Positions 26,647 through 35,878 of a DNA stretch of 64,000 bases are shown here, one piece after another. Each line of letters opens with the position of its first letter. Positions within the stretch are counted from its first letter, which is position 1. A model generated the notes under the pieces. It saw only the letters and a program-made list of their open reading frames with translations, did not search any database and was not told the origin of the DNA. The stretch spans positions 62,001 to 126,000 of the forward strand of contig NZ_FNON01000008.1 in assembly GCF_900107045.1 (NCBI RefSeq). The letters run 5' to 3'. Origin of the DNA: Amycolatopsis xylanica (GTDB taxonomy: Bacteria > Actinomycetota > Actinomycetes > Mycobacteriales > Pseudonocardiaceae). Position numbers and translations under genes: made by a program.

Positions 26647-28077
26647 ATGGACGCCACCGTCAATCTCGGCGACATCGCCCGGCTCGTCGACGTCGGGCGG
26701 GCCGCGGTCAGCAACTGGCGACGGCGGCACGAGGACTTCCCGCGCCCGGTCGGCGGCACAGCGTCGAGCCCGCTGTTCTCCCTCGCCGAGGTCGAGAAGT
26801 GGTTGCGCGACAACGGGAAGTCGTTCGAGGTCTCCCCGGCCGACCGGATCTGGCAGCGGCTGCGCGCGGCGGACGACGATCTGCGGCTCGGCGAGCTGCT
26901 GGTCGAAGCGGGGCGCGAGATACAGGACGCCGCGACGTTCGAGTTCCTCTGCCAGCGGTATTTCGAGGCGCATTCACGGCGGCTGAACCTGACGCCGGTG
27001 GACGTCGCCGAGCTGATGGTCCGGCTGGTCGGCGGCGGGCCGGTGACCGATCCGGCCTGCGGCGTCGGGACACTGCTGATGGCGGCGGGGTCCGGCGCCG
27101 GGCAGGAGCTGGACCCGGTCAGTGCCCAGATCAGCGCCCTGCGCGTGCCGGGCGCTGAGGTCTTCGCCGGGGATTCCCTGCGCGCCAACGGGTTGGCGCC
27201 CGCGGACGCCGTGGTGTGCGATCCGCCGTGGCATGACCGGGCCTGGGGGTACGACGAGCTGATCGGCGACCCGCGCTGGGAGTACGGGCTGCCGCCGCGC
27301 GGCGAGCCGGAACTCGCGTGGGTGCAGCATTGCCTCTCGCTGGCCAAACCCGGCGGGCGCGTCGCGATCCTGCTTCCGCTGGCCGCCGCGAGCCGACGGC
27401 CCGGTAAGCGGATTCGCGGGAACCTGCTGCGGGCGGGCGCTTTGCTCGGCGTGATCACGCTGCCGGGCGCGACGCGGGACCTCTGGCTGCTGCGCCGCCC
27501 GGTGCCCGGCGAGCCGCCGCCGTCGAAAATCCTGTTGCTGGAGGCGGAGAATCTGGCCGAGATCGAGTCGGCGGAAGCGTCGACCCGGATCATCGACCTG
27601 CTCGACGACGACGTCGACCTGAGCCCGGCTCGCCACCGGGACGCCGATGTCGCGGCTGCCTTCGCGGACGCGCTGCAGCGGTTTCAGGCGGCCTCGCCGG
27701 TGCTCCCGTCGCTTGAGCCCGCGTCCGGCACACCGATGACCACGCTCGGCGAGCTGATCAAGGCCGCGCCCGGCGACGAGCCGGTCACGTCGCCCACCGG
27801 GGCGACGTACCTGATCGACCCCGAGCTGCTCGATCCCGGCTTCCTGGCGGGCGCTTTGCGTGCGGCGCTGGCGAAACCGGCGTCCGGGTCGAGCCGGTTG
27901 GACGTCAAGCGGACTCCGGTGCCCAGGCTCACGCTGGCGGAGCAACGTGCTTACGGTGCGGCGTTCGAGCAGCTCACCGCGTTGGAGGAAAGCCTGCGCG
28001 CGGCCACGGCGGCGGGTGACGCGCTGGTGCGGTTAGGCTTCGAGGGACTGCTGGGTGGGCGGCTCGGACCGCGTTAA
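26647..28077 (+). CDS. HTH-containing N6-adenine DNA methyltransferase (HsdM-like)
   Basis: The N-terminus (about 1-60) is a DNA-binding HTH segment (ARLVDVGRAAVSNWRRRHEDFP). The middle is a gamma-type N6-adenine methylase with SAM motif TDPACGVGTLLMAAG (about residue 140) and catalytic motif VVCDPPWHD (about 195). The C-terminus resembles a type I target-recognition or HsdM tail. No restriction subunit or separate specificity gene adjoins it. The ATG is preferred over a GTG six bases earlier. Neither has a ribosome site, suggesting leaderless translation. It precedes a kinase gene by 10 bases. Confidence 0.8.
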   Translation: MDATVNLGDIARLVDVGRAAVSNWRRRHEDFPRPVGGTASSPLFSLAEVEKWLRDNGKSFEVSPADRIWQRLRAADDDLRLGELLVEAGREIQDAATFEFLCQRYFEAHSRRLNLTPVDVAELMVRLVGGGPVTDPACGVGTLLMAAGSGAGQELDPVSAQISALRVPGAEVFAGDSLRANGLAPADAVVCDPPWHDRAWGYDELIGDPRWEYGLPPRGEPELAWVQHCLSLAKPGGRVAILLPLAAASRRPGKRIRGNLLRAGALLGVITLPGATRDLWLLRRPVPGEPPPSKILLLEAENLAEIESAEASTRIIDLLDDDVDLSPARHRDADVAAAFADALQRFQAASPVLPSLEPASGTPMTTLGELIKAAPGDEPVTSPTGATYLIDPELLDPGFLAGALRAALAKPASGSSRLDVKRTPVPRLTLAEQRAYGAAFEQLTALEESLRAATAAGDALVRLGFEGLLGGRLGPR

Positions 28078-28087
28078 GGGGACTGGA

Positions 28088-28975
28088 ATGCTCATCGCCG
28101 ACCGGTACGAGCTCGACGACCTGCCGCTCGGCCAGGGCGGGATGGGCGCCGTCCACGGTGGACACGACAAGCACCTCGACCGCCGCGTCGCGATCAAGTT
28201 CCTGCGTCTGCCCGGCGGTCCCGAGGACGAGCTGACCCGACGCTTCGTCCGCGAGGCCCGCATCCTGGCCAAACTCGAGCACCCGGGCGCGCCGATCCTC
28301 TACGACTTCGGCATGTTCGAAGGCAGGCTGTTCCAGGTCATCCAGTTCATCGACGGCATCACGGTCGCCGACCTGCTGAGCGAACACGGCCCGTTGCCGG
28401 TGCCCTGGGCTGCCTCGATCGCGGCCCAGGCGTGCACGGTGCTTTCGGCGGCGCACGCGTTGTCGATCTGCCATCGCGATCTCAAGCCCACCAACCTGAT
28501 GCTCTGCCCGGATGGCGGCGTCAAGGTGCTCGACTTCGGCCTCGCGGTCCTGCGTGAGACGGACGTAGCGCAGTTCACGCGCGGCGGCCAGATCCTCGGC
28601 ACCCCCGCCTACATGGCGCCCGAGCAGATCCAGCGCGGCTCGTCGGGCCCGCACAGTGACCTGTACGCGCTGGGCTGCCTGCTGCACGAAATGCTTACCG
28701 GCCAACCGCTTTTCAGCGGGCCAACGGCTTACGCGGTCTTCGAGCGACATGTGAAGGAGCGCCCGGCCCCGGTGCGCGGCCTGCCCGCCGGGCTGAACGC
28801 TTTGATCGCCGCGTTGCTGGAGAAGGACCCGTCGCGCCGCCCCGCCGGCGCGGTGGTTTACGAGGGCTTGCAGGCGTTCACAGCCGATCTGCCCCCTTTG
28901 CCCGGGTTCGTCTCGGGCGAGCCGAACCCGGGACGGATGTACGCGCGCATCGTGGGCCGGGTCAAGGACTCGTGA
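28088..28975 (+). CDS. Soluble Ser/Thr protein kinase
   Basis: The whole 295-residue protein is a kinase domain. It has the glycine loop LGQGGMGAVH, Lys in VAIKFL, catalytic CHRDLKPTN, DFGLAV and the activation segment GTPAYMAPEQ. There is no transmembrane helix or PASTA tail, so it is cytosolic, unlike PknB. AAGGGGA precedes the ATG. It is in an apparent operon with the methylase and opposite a PP2C phosphatase. It ends about 220 bases before the thiopeptide precursor gene, which has its own leader. Confidence 0.9.
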   Translation: MLIADRYELDDLPLGQGGMGAVHGGHDKHLDRRVAIKFLRLPGGPEDELTRRFVREARILAKLEHPGAPILYDFGMFEGRLFQVIQFIDGITVADLLSEHGPLPVPWAASIAAQACTVLSAAHALSICHRDLKPTNLMLCPDGGVKVLDFGLAVLRETDVAQFTRGGQILGTPAYMAPEQIQRGSSGPHSDLYALGCLLHEMLTGQPLFSGPTAYAVFERHVKERPAPVRGLPAGLNALIAALLEKDPSRRPAGAVVYEGLQAFTADLPPLPGFVSGEPNPGRMYARIVGRVKDS

Positions 28976-29196
28976 CCTCCTGAAAAGCTCACCCGCGACG
29001 GCATTTTTACCCACGGGGAAACCCGGGATGGCCGCACGCTCATTACGCTGAATAGCCCACGTCCCCTATATGCGTTTCTCACCCCTACCGCAAAACAGGA
29101 GTGTTCAACTCGTTCGAACCGGCGTTACCGTTTCCCTTGAGATTTCTGGCCAAGAACTCGAGCCTCCCTTTCCCGCTTTCCCCTCAAGGAGAACCT

Positions 29197-29349
29197 ATGT
29201 CCGATTTCGAACTCGACTCCCTCGACCTCGGCGAGCTGACCGTCACGTCATTGCGTGACACGGTCGCGCTGCCCGAGACCGGCGCGTCCTGGGGCTCCTG
29301 CTCCTGCCAGGGTTCGTCTTCCTGCAGCCAGCAGCCCGTAGAGCAGTAG
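29197..29349 (+). CDS. lazA: Lactazole-type thiopeptide precursor peptide
   Basis: The 50-residue precursor has a 30-residue acidic leader containing ELTVTSLRDTVALPETGA. That matches the lactazole leader as I remember it, including the enzyme-recognition segment. The core is SWGSCSCQGSSSCSQQPVEQ. Ser1 and Ser12 would become the dehydroalanines that close the pyridine macrocycle. Cys5, Cys7 and Cys13 would become thiazoles, and Ser11 an oxazole, by analogy to lactazole. Compared with remembered lactazole, position 9 is Gly rather than Ala, position 14 is Ser rather than Ala, and the tail is QQPVEQ. AAGGAGA lies five bases before the ATG. The stop overlaps the next start by one base. Confidence 0.95.
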   Translation: MSDFELDSLDLGELTVTSLRDTVALPETGASWGSCSCQGSSSCSQQPVEQ

Positions 29350-31808
29350 TGCCCGAACCGACAGCGACGCGGACATCGAGTGCGTGCGGGGCGGTTCTCG
29401 CCCCGTACGCGCTCGTCCGTGGTGCCGCGGCCGCTTATCCCGGCGAGCGCGCGGCGAGCGCTGCATTCCGAGGGATACTGGCCAGGCTGACCGTGCTCGA
29501 AAGTGAGCTGGCGGCACTCGCTCCGGTGCTCTGTGACGCTTTATATGTCAGTTCCGGAACCCATTCGGCCGCATTTCATCGCGACGTGGTCCTGCCGTTG
29601 CGGCGCGCGGTGTTCAACGGCCGCGAACCGGCGCTCGACCGGCTCGGCGATCTGCCGCGCCGCGTTCCCGAGCTGGCCGCCTGGCTGGGCGCCCGTGCCG
29701 AGCACGAGGCCGCCCGCGAACAACTCGCCGGGCTCGCCGCCGAGGCGCTCGCGGCCGACCGCGAGAACCTGACCGAGCTGTGCGCCGACCCGGCTTTACG
29801 CAAAGCCATCGCGCTGACCAGTGAAGATCTGCTCCGCGCGGTCTTGCGCACGAGCGCGACGCCGGACAAGCGCGGCCGCAAGGCCGAGCCGACCGTGCTG
29901 CGCTATGCCTTGCGCGCCAGCACCAAGACCAGCCCGCTGTCGTGGTTCACCTTCGTCGGCTGGGGCAGGCTCGACGACCACCGCACGAGCGACGGCTGGC
30001 CGTCCGACGCGCATCTGGCGATCGTCACCACCGCCAACCGCGCGCTCGTCGAAACCTTCCTCGACGCCGTGCTCACCGAAGAGCGCAGCCGCACCCTGCC
30101 GCACCACCTCACCAGCGAACCCCGCATCGAAGACGGCCGCGCCACGTTCCTGCGCACCCGGCTGCAGCTCGCGGGCGGGCGCTTCCTCACCTCGGCCGAA
30201 GACGAGGTCACGGTCGCCCACAGTGGACCGCTCGGCCTCGTGCTCATGTTGGCGCGCAAGGGAATCCTGCTCGACGACCTCATCGCCGAACTCACCAACC
30301 GGCTGGGCAGACCGGCTGACAAGTACGTCGGCCAGCTCGTCAGCGCGGGCCTGCTCGTCCCGTCCGCGCCGATCGACCCTCAGTCCGCCGACGCCGTGCG
30401 CGACCTCGCGGACTGGCTCCGGCCGGGCCCGCTCGCCGAGCGGCTCGACGAGATCGCCGACGCGACCGCCGCTTTCGGCGCCACCGGACCCGAACAACGG
30501 CAGCAGGCCCTCAACGCGCTCGGCGCACGCTGGACCGCGTTGTTCGAGGCGATCGGCCGTCCTGGACCGGCCGCACCCGTGCTCACCGAAGACGTGATCA
30601 TCCGCGAACCGTTGCCACTGGGCGGTTTCCTCTCCCCCGACGACCACACGGCGCTCGGCGAGATCGCCGCGGTCGCCGAACGCTTCGACCTCGGCCACAC
30701 CCTGCGCGGCGCGCTGCGCGAGCGGTTCGTCGCCCGCTACGGCGCCGGCGGCGTCTGCCCGCGCCCCTGGGAATTCGCCTCCGAAGTCCGCGACACCTGG
30801 AAAACCCTCACGACCACCGAACCGGCGCCGACCAGCGACCACCCGCTCGACGAGGTCACGCTGCCCGAAGCGCTGGTCCGCGAGGCGGCCGCGACGTCAC
30901 CGCACCGTCCGATGTCGTACTCGTTCTTCGTCCAGAACGACCCCGGCACCGGCCTGCTCTGCGTCAATCACCTGCACGGCGGCTGGGGCCGCTTCACCAG
31001 CCGTTTCCTGCCCTCGCTCGACCCGGCCGCCGCCGAAGCCGTGTCCCGGCAGCTCCGTGGTCACCTCGCCAGGCCGGTGCAGATCCGCCCGGTCGGCGGG
31101 TTCAACGCCAACCTGCACCCGAAGCTGGTCGCGGACGAACTCGGCGACGACCCGCGCTGGTCGTCGCTCACCGAGTCGGACCTCGAACTCTTCGACGACG
31201 GCACCGAACTGCGGCTCCGGCTGAAGACCACCGGCGAGGCGCTCGACGTGCTCTATCCCGGGTTCCTCGCGCCGGTCATGCTGCCGGACCGGCTGGCCCC
31301 GTTCCTCAACGACTTCCCGACCGGGCTGGCGACGTTCCGCTCGCTCATTCCCCAGTACAGCAAGGCAATCCCCGGCGGCGTGCTCACTACGACGCCACGG
31401 CTGCGGCACGGGAACGTCGTGCTGCGCCGTCGCCGCTGGCTGCTCGAAGCGGGCACGGTCGACAGGCTGAGCGCCGACCTGGCCGCCGAGGACGTGCCGG
31501 TCCGCGCGGCCGCGAAGTGGCGCGCGCTGCTCGGCCTGCCCGAGCAGGTCTTCCTCCACCCGGTAGCCCCCGCCGGCGGCGAGCGCTCGGCCGCCGGGCT
31601 GCTGAAGTACCTGCAGCAGCCGAAACCGCACCTGGCCGACCTCGGGTCCGCGCTGCACCTGCGCAGTCTCCGCAAGTGGCTGGCCAGGCACGAGAACGGT
31701 GTCGTGTTCGAAGAGGCACTGCCCGCGGCGGGCGGGCGCGCCCAGCCGCGCCGCGCGGTCGAGCTGGTCGTGGAGACCTACCGGAACGGAAGTCCACAAT
31801 GGACGTGA
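29349..31808 (+). CDS. lazB: LanB-type tRNA-Glu-dependent glutamylation enzyme
   Basis: This is the split glutamylation half of a class I lanthipeptide-type dehydratase (819 residues). It attaches glutamate from Glu-tRNA to core Ser residues, so that the LazF eliminase can form dehydroalanine. Family segments include RYALRASTKTSPLSWFTFVGWG (about residue 185), SYSFFVQN and FNANLHPKLVADEL. The GTG start overlaps the precursor stop by one base, giving tight coupling. The length agrees with stand-alone thiopeptide LanB proteins. The host must supply a matching glutamyl-tRNA. Confidence 0.92.
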   Translation: MPEPTATRTSSACGAVLAPYALVRGAAAAYPGERAASAAFRGILARLTVLESELAALAPVLCDALYVSSGTHSAAFHRDVVLPLRRAVFNGREPALDRLGDLPRRVPELAAWLGARAEHEAAREQLAGLAAEALAADRENLTELCADPALRKAIALTSEDLLRAVLRTSATPDKRGRKAEPTVLRYALRASTKTSPLSWFTFVGWGRLDDHRTSDGWPSDAHLAIVTTANRALVETFLDAVLTEERSRTLPHHLTSEPRIEDGRATFLRTRLQLAGGRFLTSAEDEVTVAHSGPLGLVLMLARKGILLDDLIAELTNRLGRPADKYVGQLVSAGLLVPSAPIDPQSADAVRDLADWLRPGPLAERLDEIADATAAFGATGPEQRQQALNALGARWTALFEAIGRPGPAAPVLTEDVIIREPLPLGGFLSPDDHTALGEIAAVAERFDLGHTLRGALRERFVARYGAGGVCPRPWEFASEVRDTWKTLTTTEPAPTSDHPLDEVTLPEALVREAAATSPHRPMSYSFFVQNDPGTGLLCVNHLHGGWGRFTSRFLPSLDPAAAEAVSRQLRGHLARPVQIRPVGGFNANLHPKLVADELGDDPRWSSLTESDLELFDDGTELRLRLKTTGEALDVLYPGFLAPVMLPDRLAPFLNDFPTGLATFRSLIPQYSKAIPGGVLTTTPRLRHGNVVLRRRRWLLEAGTVDRLSADLAAEDVPVRAAAKWRALLGLPEQVFLHPVAPAGGERSAAGLLKYLQQPKPHLADLGSALHLRSLRKWLARHENGVVFEEALPAAGGRAQPRRAVELVVETYRNGSPQWT

Positions 31809-32815
31809 TCTGCCACTACCACCATCCCGTCAAGGCCCCGCTCCTGCGCGAGGCGATCCTGCCGATCGCGGAAGAGCTGGCCGGAGCCGGGCTCGGCGTC
31901 CACCTCGAGCGGCACTGGCTGCACGGCCCGCACATCCGGATCGCGCTCCGCGACGCGGAGGCCGAGTCACATGCCGCCGAGGCCGCCGTCCGGCTGCGCA
32001 AATACCTGAGTACGCGGCCGTCGACGGCGGACATCGACACGGCGACGCTGCTGGCCGAGGCCGCCGAAGCCGGACCGGTCGAGCTGCTGGAACCACCGTA
32101 CGAACCGATCTGGCCGGACAACACGGTCCGCGTGGAACCGGCGAGGGTCCTGCCCACGCTCGGCCCCGACGGTGTCGGCGTCCGCACCGAACTGCTCCGG
32201 CTCGGCGTGCCCGCCGTGCGTGCGGCCTGCGAATTCCTCGGTGACCACGGGGATTCCGCCGCGTCGCGGCTGCAGATCGCCATGGTCGCGTTGACCGCGC
32301 ACGCCGCGCGCTACCCGGCCGGGCTGACCGCCGGCTACCACTCGTATCTCTCGCATCTCGAGGACTTCCTCGCCAACGACGACCCGGACGGCCGCCTCGC
32401 CGCCCAGTTCGAAGCGCAGTGGAACCGTCACCGCGCCCAGGTATTGGCGTTGGTCGAACGTGTGACGGACGGCGAGGAAGCGTGGACCGCCTGGTCCGGC
32501 GCGGCTTGGCGGCACGTCGAATCCCGGCTCGAGGCGGGCGCCGACCTGAGCGGTGGCGCCGGGCGGCGGCGCGAGAGGTTCAGCGAATACCACCAGCTCA
32601 TGCACCAGGCCGACCCCGAAGGCGCGATGCGCGTGCGGCCGGACATCCTGACCTATCGGTGGTGCACGAACATGCTCTATCAGCTCCTCATGCTCTGCGA
32701 CCTGCGGCCGCTGGAGCGTTATCTCGCCGCCTACCTGGTCACCCGCGCGGTCCCGGTGCTCACCGGGCACGACTGGCGCGCCGAAATGGCCACCGCGATC
32801 CGGAGCCGTCGATGA
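31799..32815 (+). CDS. lazC: Thiopeptide pyridine synthase ([4+2] cyclase)
   Basis: The 338-residue protein is of the thiopeptide-type bacteriocin biosynthesis family. It joins two dehydroalanines in a formal aza-cycloaddition and expels the leader to form the central pyridine. Recognisable segments are CHYHHPVKAPLLREAI near the N-terminus, RHWLHGPHIRIAL and FLGDHGDSAASRLQIAM. The start at 31799 lies inside the lazB end. The long upstream open frame is a shadow. It overlaps lazD by ATGA. The assignment rests on family resemblance and its place in the cluster. Confidence 0.9.
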   Translation: MDVICHYHHPVKAPLLREAILPIAEELAGAGLGVHLERHWLHGPHIRIALRDAEAESHAAEAAVRLRKYLSTRPSTADIDTATLLAEAAEAGPVELLEPPYEPIWPDNTVRVEPARVLPTLGPDGVGVRTELLRLGVPAVRAACEFLGDHGDSAASRLQIAMVALTAHAARYPAGLTAGYHSYLSHLEDFLANDDPDGRLAAQFEAQWNRHRAQVLALVERVTDGEEAWTAWSGAAWRHVESRLEAGADLSGGAGRRRERFSEYHQLMHQADPEGAMRVRPDILTYRWCTNMLYQLLMLCDLRPLERYLAAYLVTRAVPVLTGHDWRAEMATAIRSRR

Positions 32816-34089
32816 CCCGCCTGCGCCCGGGTGTCCGGGCCACCGCCGTCCGGGACGGGGTGCACGTCCGTGGCTGGTCAGGCAGCTTCACCGTGGCGGG
32901 CGCGAGCGCGGTTCCCCGGCTGTGGCAACGACTTGAGGACGCGTTGCGACTCGGTGACCCGGACGCCTTGCTCGCGCAAGCCGGGCCCGGCGCGCGGCGG
33001 GTGCTGACGACACTGCTCGACACGTTGGCCGAGCACGGCATGCTCGTGTCCGAAGAGGACACCGATGACTGGTTCGGCGCGATCGCGCCTCACCCCGGTG
33101 TCGCGGCGCGGACGGCACGTGGCCTGACCGTCACCGTGCGCGCACCCGAGAACGATCTGCTGGCGACAGCCGTGTGCCGGTCGCTGTCCCGCTTCGGTAT
33201 CGCGACGGCCAGGGTTCCCGGTCCGCGCGGCCCGGTGCTCCTGTCCACTTCGGACCATGCCGTGGCGGTGGGCGAAGGCGGCGGCACCGCGTTCGTCAGC
33301 GAGCCGGGCCCTCCCGGCCGGGCCAGGGCCGACGGCCGCGCGTTGACCGCCAGGCTGGGCCTCAAGCGTGCCGAACCCGCCGCCGATCCGCTGATCTCGC
33401 TGGTCGCGGGCACGGCCGTGCAGCGGCTGCTGGCCGCCGCGACCGGACTGCCCGACCCGGCGAGCTACGGCGACGACCCGCGTCTGCTGCCCGGCTGCGC
33501 GGCCGTGCTGATCGCCACCGCGAACGGCGCCGAGTATCACCCGTGGCAGCCGCGTACCCAGCCGACCACGCTCACAGAAGCACTGCGGCTGGTGGAAGCC
33601 TTGGGCGACAACAAGATCGGCTGTCTTCCCGAGTCGGTGCCGGAGGCGCTCCCCCAGCTGCCCGTCGCGCTCGCGCGCTGCGGCGATGTGCTGGGGAGCG
33701 CGGTGCGCACCGATCTGGCCAGGATCGAAGCCGCCTGCGCGGCCGCCGAACATCTGCTCGGCGTCGACACCGTCGGCGTCAACCGCGAGCACGCGGAAGG
33801 CCGGGCACTGCGTAAAGCCGCCGCGAAGCTGCAAGGCGTCGTGACGATCGAAGCCACCCAGGAGGATGCGATGAGGTTCGTCTCGCTGGCGGCGACCGGC
33901 CGGGCACAGGCACGGCTCGCGGGATTCGACCCGCGCCACCTCCCGGTACCCAGCGGCGCCCTGTCCACTTTGGATGGTGTGGATGTGCCTTGGCTCAAGG
34001 AAATCGCCGACCGCGAGGCCCAGCTGCGGCACAACCTCGATCGGCTCGTCGGGCCGCAGCAGTTCCTCACGCTCGGGGACATCGCATGA
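32812..34089 (+). CDS. lazD: RRE/ThiF-like partner of the YcaO cyclodehydratase
   Basis: This 425-residue ocin-ThiF-type protein binds the precursor leader and delivers it to the YcaO enzyme. The N-terminal region (RLRPGVRATAVRDGVHVRGW, then a winged-helix-like part) would carry the RiPP recognition element. The centre resembles a degenerate E1/ThiF fold without its zinc cysteines. The tail DVPWLKEIADREAQLRHNLDRLV is helical. It overlaps both neighbours by four bases. The CxxC zinc pairs expected in this partner are found at the N-terminus of lazE instead. Confidence 0.88.
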   Translation: MTRLRPGVRATAVRDGVHVRGWSGSFTVAGASAVPRLWQRLEDALRLGDPDALLAQAGPGARRVLTTLLDTLAEHGMLVSEEDTDDWFGAIAPHPGVAARTARGLTVTVRAPENDLLATAVCRSLSRFGIATARVPGPRGPVLLSTSDHAVAVGEGGGTAFVSEPGPPGRARADGRALTARLGLKRAEPAADPLISLVAGTAVQRLLAAATGLPDPASYGDDPRLLPGCAAVLIATANGAEYHPWQPRTQPTTLTEALRLVEALGDNKIGCLPESVPEALPQLPVALARCGDVLGSAVRTDLARIEAACAAAEHLLGVDTVGVNREHAEGRALRKAAAKLQGVVTIEATQEDAMRFVSLAATGRAQARLAGFDPRHLPVPSGALSTLDGVDVPWLKEIADREAQLRHNLDRLVGPQQFLTLGDIA

Positions 34090-35867
34090 TCGACGCGCTC
34101 AGCGAGACCCTTCCGGTGCTGACACTCGCCGAAGCGCTCGCCATCACCGACGGCTCCGCCGTGGTCGTGCTGGCCGACTGGACCCCGCGCGAGGCCGCCG
34201 CGCTCGCCAGGCACGCGTCGCGCACGGACGTCCTGCACCTGCCGATCCGCTTCGACGGCGCGCTCGTCCTCGTCGGGCCGGTGCTGCGCCGGGGCGTCAC
34301 CGGCTGCCTGCACTGCGCCGAAAAGCAGCGGCTGACGACCGCGCGCACCCCGCGTCACGACCCTGACCTGCTGCTTGGCGGATTACCGTCACCCGCGCTG
34401 CTCGACGGGATCGCCGCACTCGCCGAGTCGATCCTCCTCACACCGGAGCCCGGCGTGGTCTGGACCTTGCACGGCGGCCGGGGCACCTGGTCGAGGCACG
34501 AGATCCGGCCGGTCGGCGGCTGCGACGTCTGCGCTCCCCTGCCGGACGACGAGCCGGAGCGGTTCGCGCTCGAACCCCGGCCACTGCCCGATCCCTCGGT
34601 GCTGCGCCAGCCGAACCCGCGGACCTCACTCGAAAACCTGCGCGAAACCCTGCACGACCCGGTTTTCGGCCCGGTCCAGCACGTCTACCGCACCGAGGAC
34701 TCGGTGTTCGGGCTGACCAGCGCGCTCATCGCGCGTGGCCTGCCGTTGCCGGAAGGCGGCTTCGGGCGCGGCGCCGACTTCCACGGCAGCGAGCGCGTCG
34801 CGCTGCTCGAAGCGCTCGAACGCTACGCGGGCGCGCAGCCGACCGGCCGCCGGACGGCGCTGCGCGCGTCGTTCGCGGAGCTGGGGCCGGACAAGGCGCT
34901 CGACCCGGAACGCCTCGGCCTGCCCGATCCCGCCTACCACGGGCATCCGTCCGCGCCGACCGTCCCGTATCACCCCGATCTCGAACTCGCCTGGGTGCAC
35001 GGCTGGTCGCTCAGCCGCGACCGCTCGGTGGCCGTGCCCGAGCACGTCGCCTACTGGGATCCGCCCGGTTCGGCGCGCGTCGTCTACGAATGCTCCAACG
35101 GCTGCGGGCTCGGCAACAGCCCCGAGGAAGCCGCGCTGTACGGGCTGTTCGAGATCGCCGAGCGCGACGCGTTCCTGATGGCCTGGTATCAGCGCAAGCC
35201 ACTGCCGCCGGTCCGGATTCCCGGCGACCTGGTCACGTCCACGCTGGTCGGCCGGGCAGCCGAGCTGGGCTATCGGGTCACGGTCGTCAACGCCACCAAC
35301 GATTTCGGCATCCCCGCGATGGTCGCCATCGCCCGCTACGAGGGTGCCGACCAGGACGCTCCGCAGGCCTTCATCGCGGCGGGCGCGCACCACGATCCAG
35401 CCACGGCCGTCCGGTCGGCGATCTCCGAGCTGGTGTCGAACGTCGGTTACGTGACCAGGCGCGCCACCGCCGAGCCCGGCTGGCGTGACCTCGACCGGCT
35501 GCGGCGGATGTTCACCGAACCGGAGCTGGTGCTGACGCTCGACGACCACGTCGGCGTCAACACACTTCCGGAAGCGTTGCCGCGCATCGAAGCACTGATC
35601 GCAGACCTGCCCGAAGCCGCGCTCGCCGAGGCCCCGCCGGTGCACGACCTGACCGACCTGCTGCGCACGACCGTCGACCGGCTCGACCTCGAGGTCGTGG
35701 TGGTCCGGCTGGACGAGCCCGGCGCCCGCGACCGGCTTGGCCTGTCGTGCGTGAAGGTCATCGTGCCCGGCTCGATCCCGATGACGTTCGGGCACGTGAA
35801 CCACCGCACGCGCGGGCTGCCGCGGCTCGGTGGCGACCTGTTCGTCGACCCGCACCCGTTCCCGTGA
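34086..35867 (+). CDS. lazE: YcaO azoline-forming cyclodehydratase
   Basis: This ATP-dependent enzyme converts core Cys and Ser to thiazoline and oxazoline rings. The N-terminal part has two CxxC pairs (Cys74/Cys77 in GCLHC and Cys146/Cys149 in GCDVC) likely to bind zinc. The YcaO domain (about 175-593) shows SERVALLEALERYAG, SNGCGLGNSPEEAALYGLFEIAERDAF and AISELVSNVGYVT. It ends with PHPFP, the PxPxP terminus of azole-forming YcaO proteins. The ATG overlaps the lazD stop. Together with lazD it forms the cyclodehydratase. Confidence 0.95.
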   Translation: MIDALSETLPVLTLAEALAITDGSAVVVLADWTPREAAALARHASRTDVLHLPIRFDGALVLVGPVLRRGVTGCLHCAEKQRLTTARTPRHDPDLLLGGLPSPALLDGIAALAESILLTPEPGVVWTLHGGRGTWSRHEIRPVGGCDVCAPLPDDEPERFALEPRPLPDPSVLRQPNPRTSLENLRETLHDPVFGPVQHVYRTEDSVFGLTSALIARGLPLPEGGFGRGADFHGSERVALLEALERYAGAQPTGRRTALRASFAELGPDKALDPERLGLPDPAYHGHPSAPTVPYHPDLELAWVHGWSLSRDRSVAVPEHVAYWDPPGSARVVYECSNGCGLGNSPEEAALYGLFEIAERDAFLMAWYQRKPLPPVRIPGDLVTSTLVGRAAELGYRVTVVNATNDFGIPAMVAIARYEGADQDAPQAFIAAGAHHDPATAVRSAISELVSNVGYVTRRATAEPGWRDLDRLRRMFTEPELVLTLDDHVGVNTLPEALPRIEALIADLPEAALAEAPPVHDLTDLLRTTVDRLDLEVVVVRLDEPGARDRLGLSCVKVIVPGSIPMTFGHVNHRTRGLPRLGGDLFVDPHPFP

Positions 35868-35878
35868 GGAGCCGCGCC

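Noticed and set aside
25917..28975. A true Pgl or BREX phage-defence locus
   Set aside because: No PglY/BrxC ATPase, PglZ phosphatase or PglW-like large kinase is present, and the phosphatase is PP2C.
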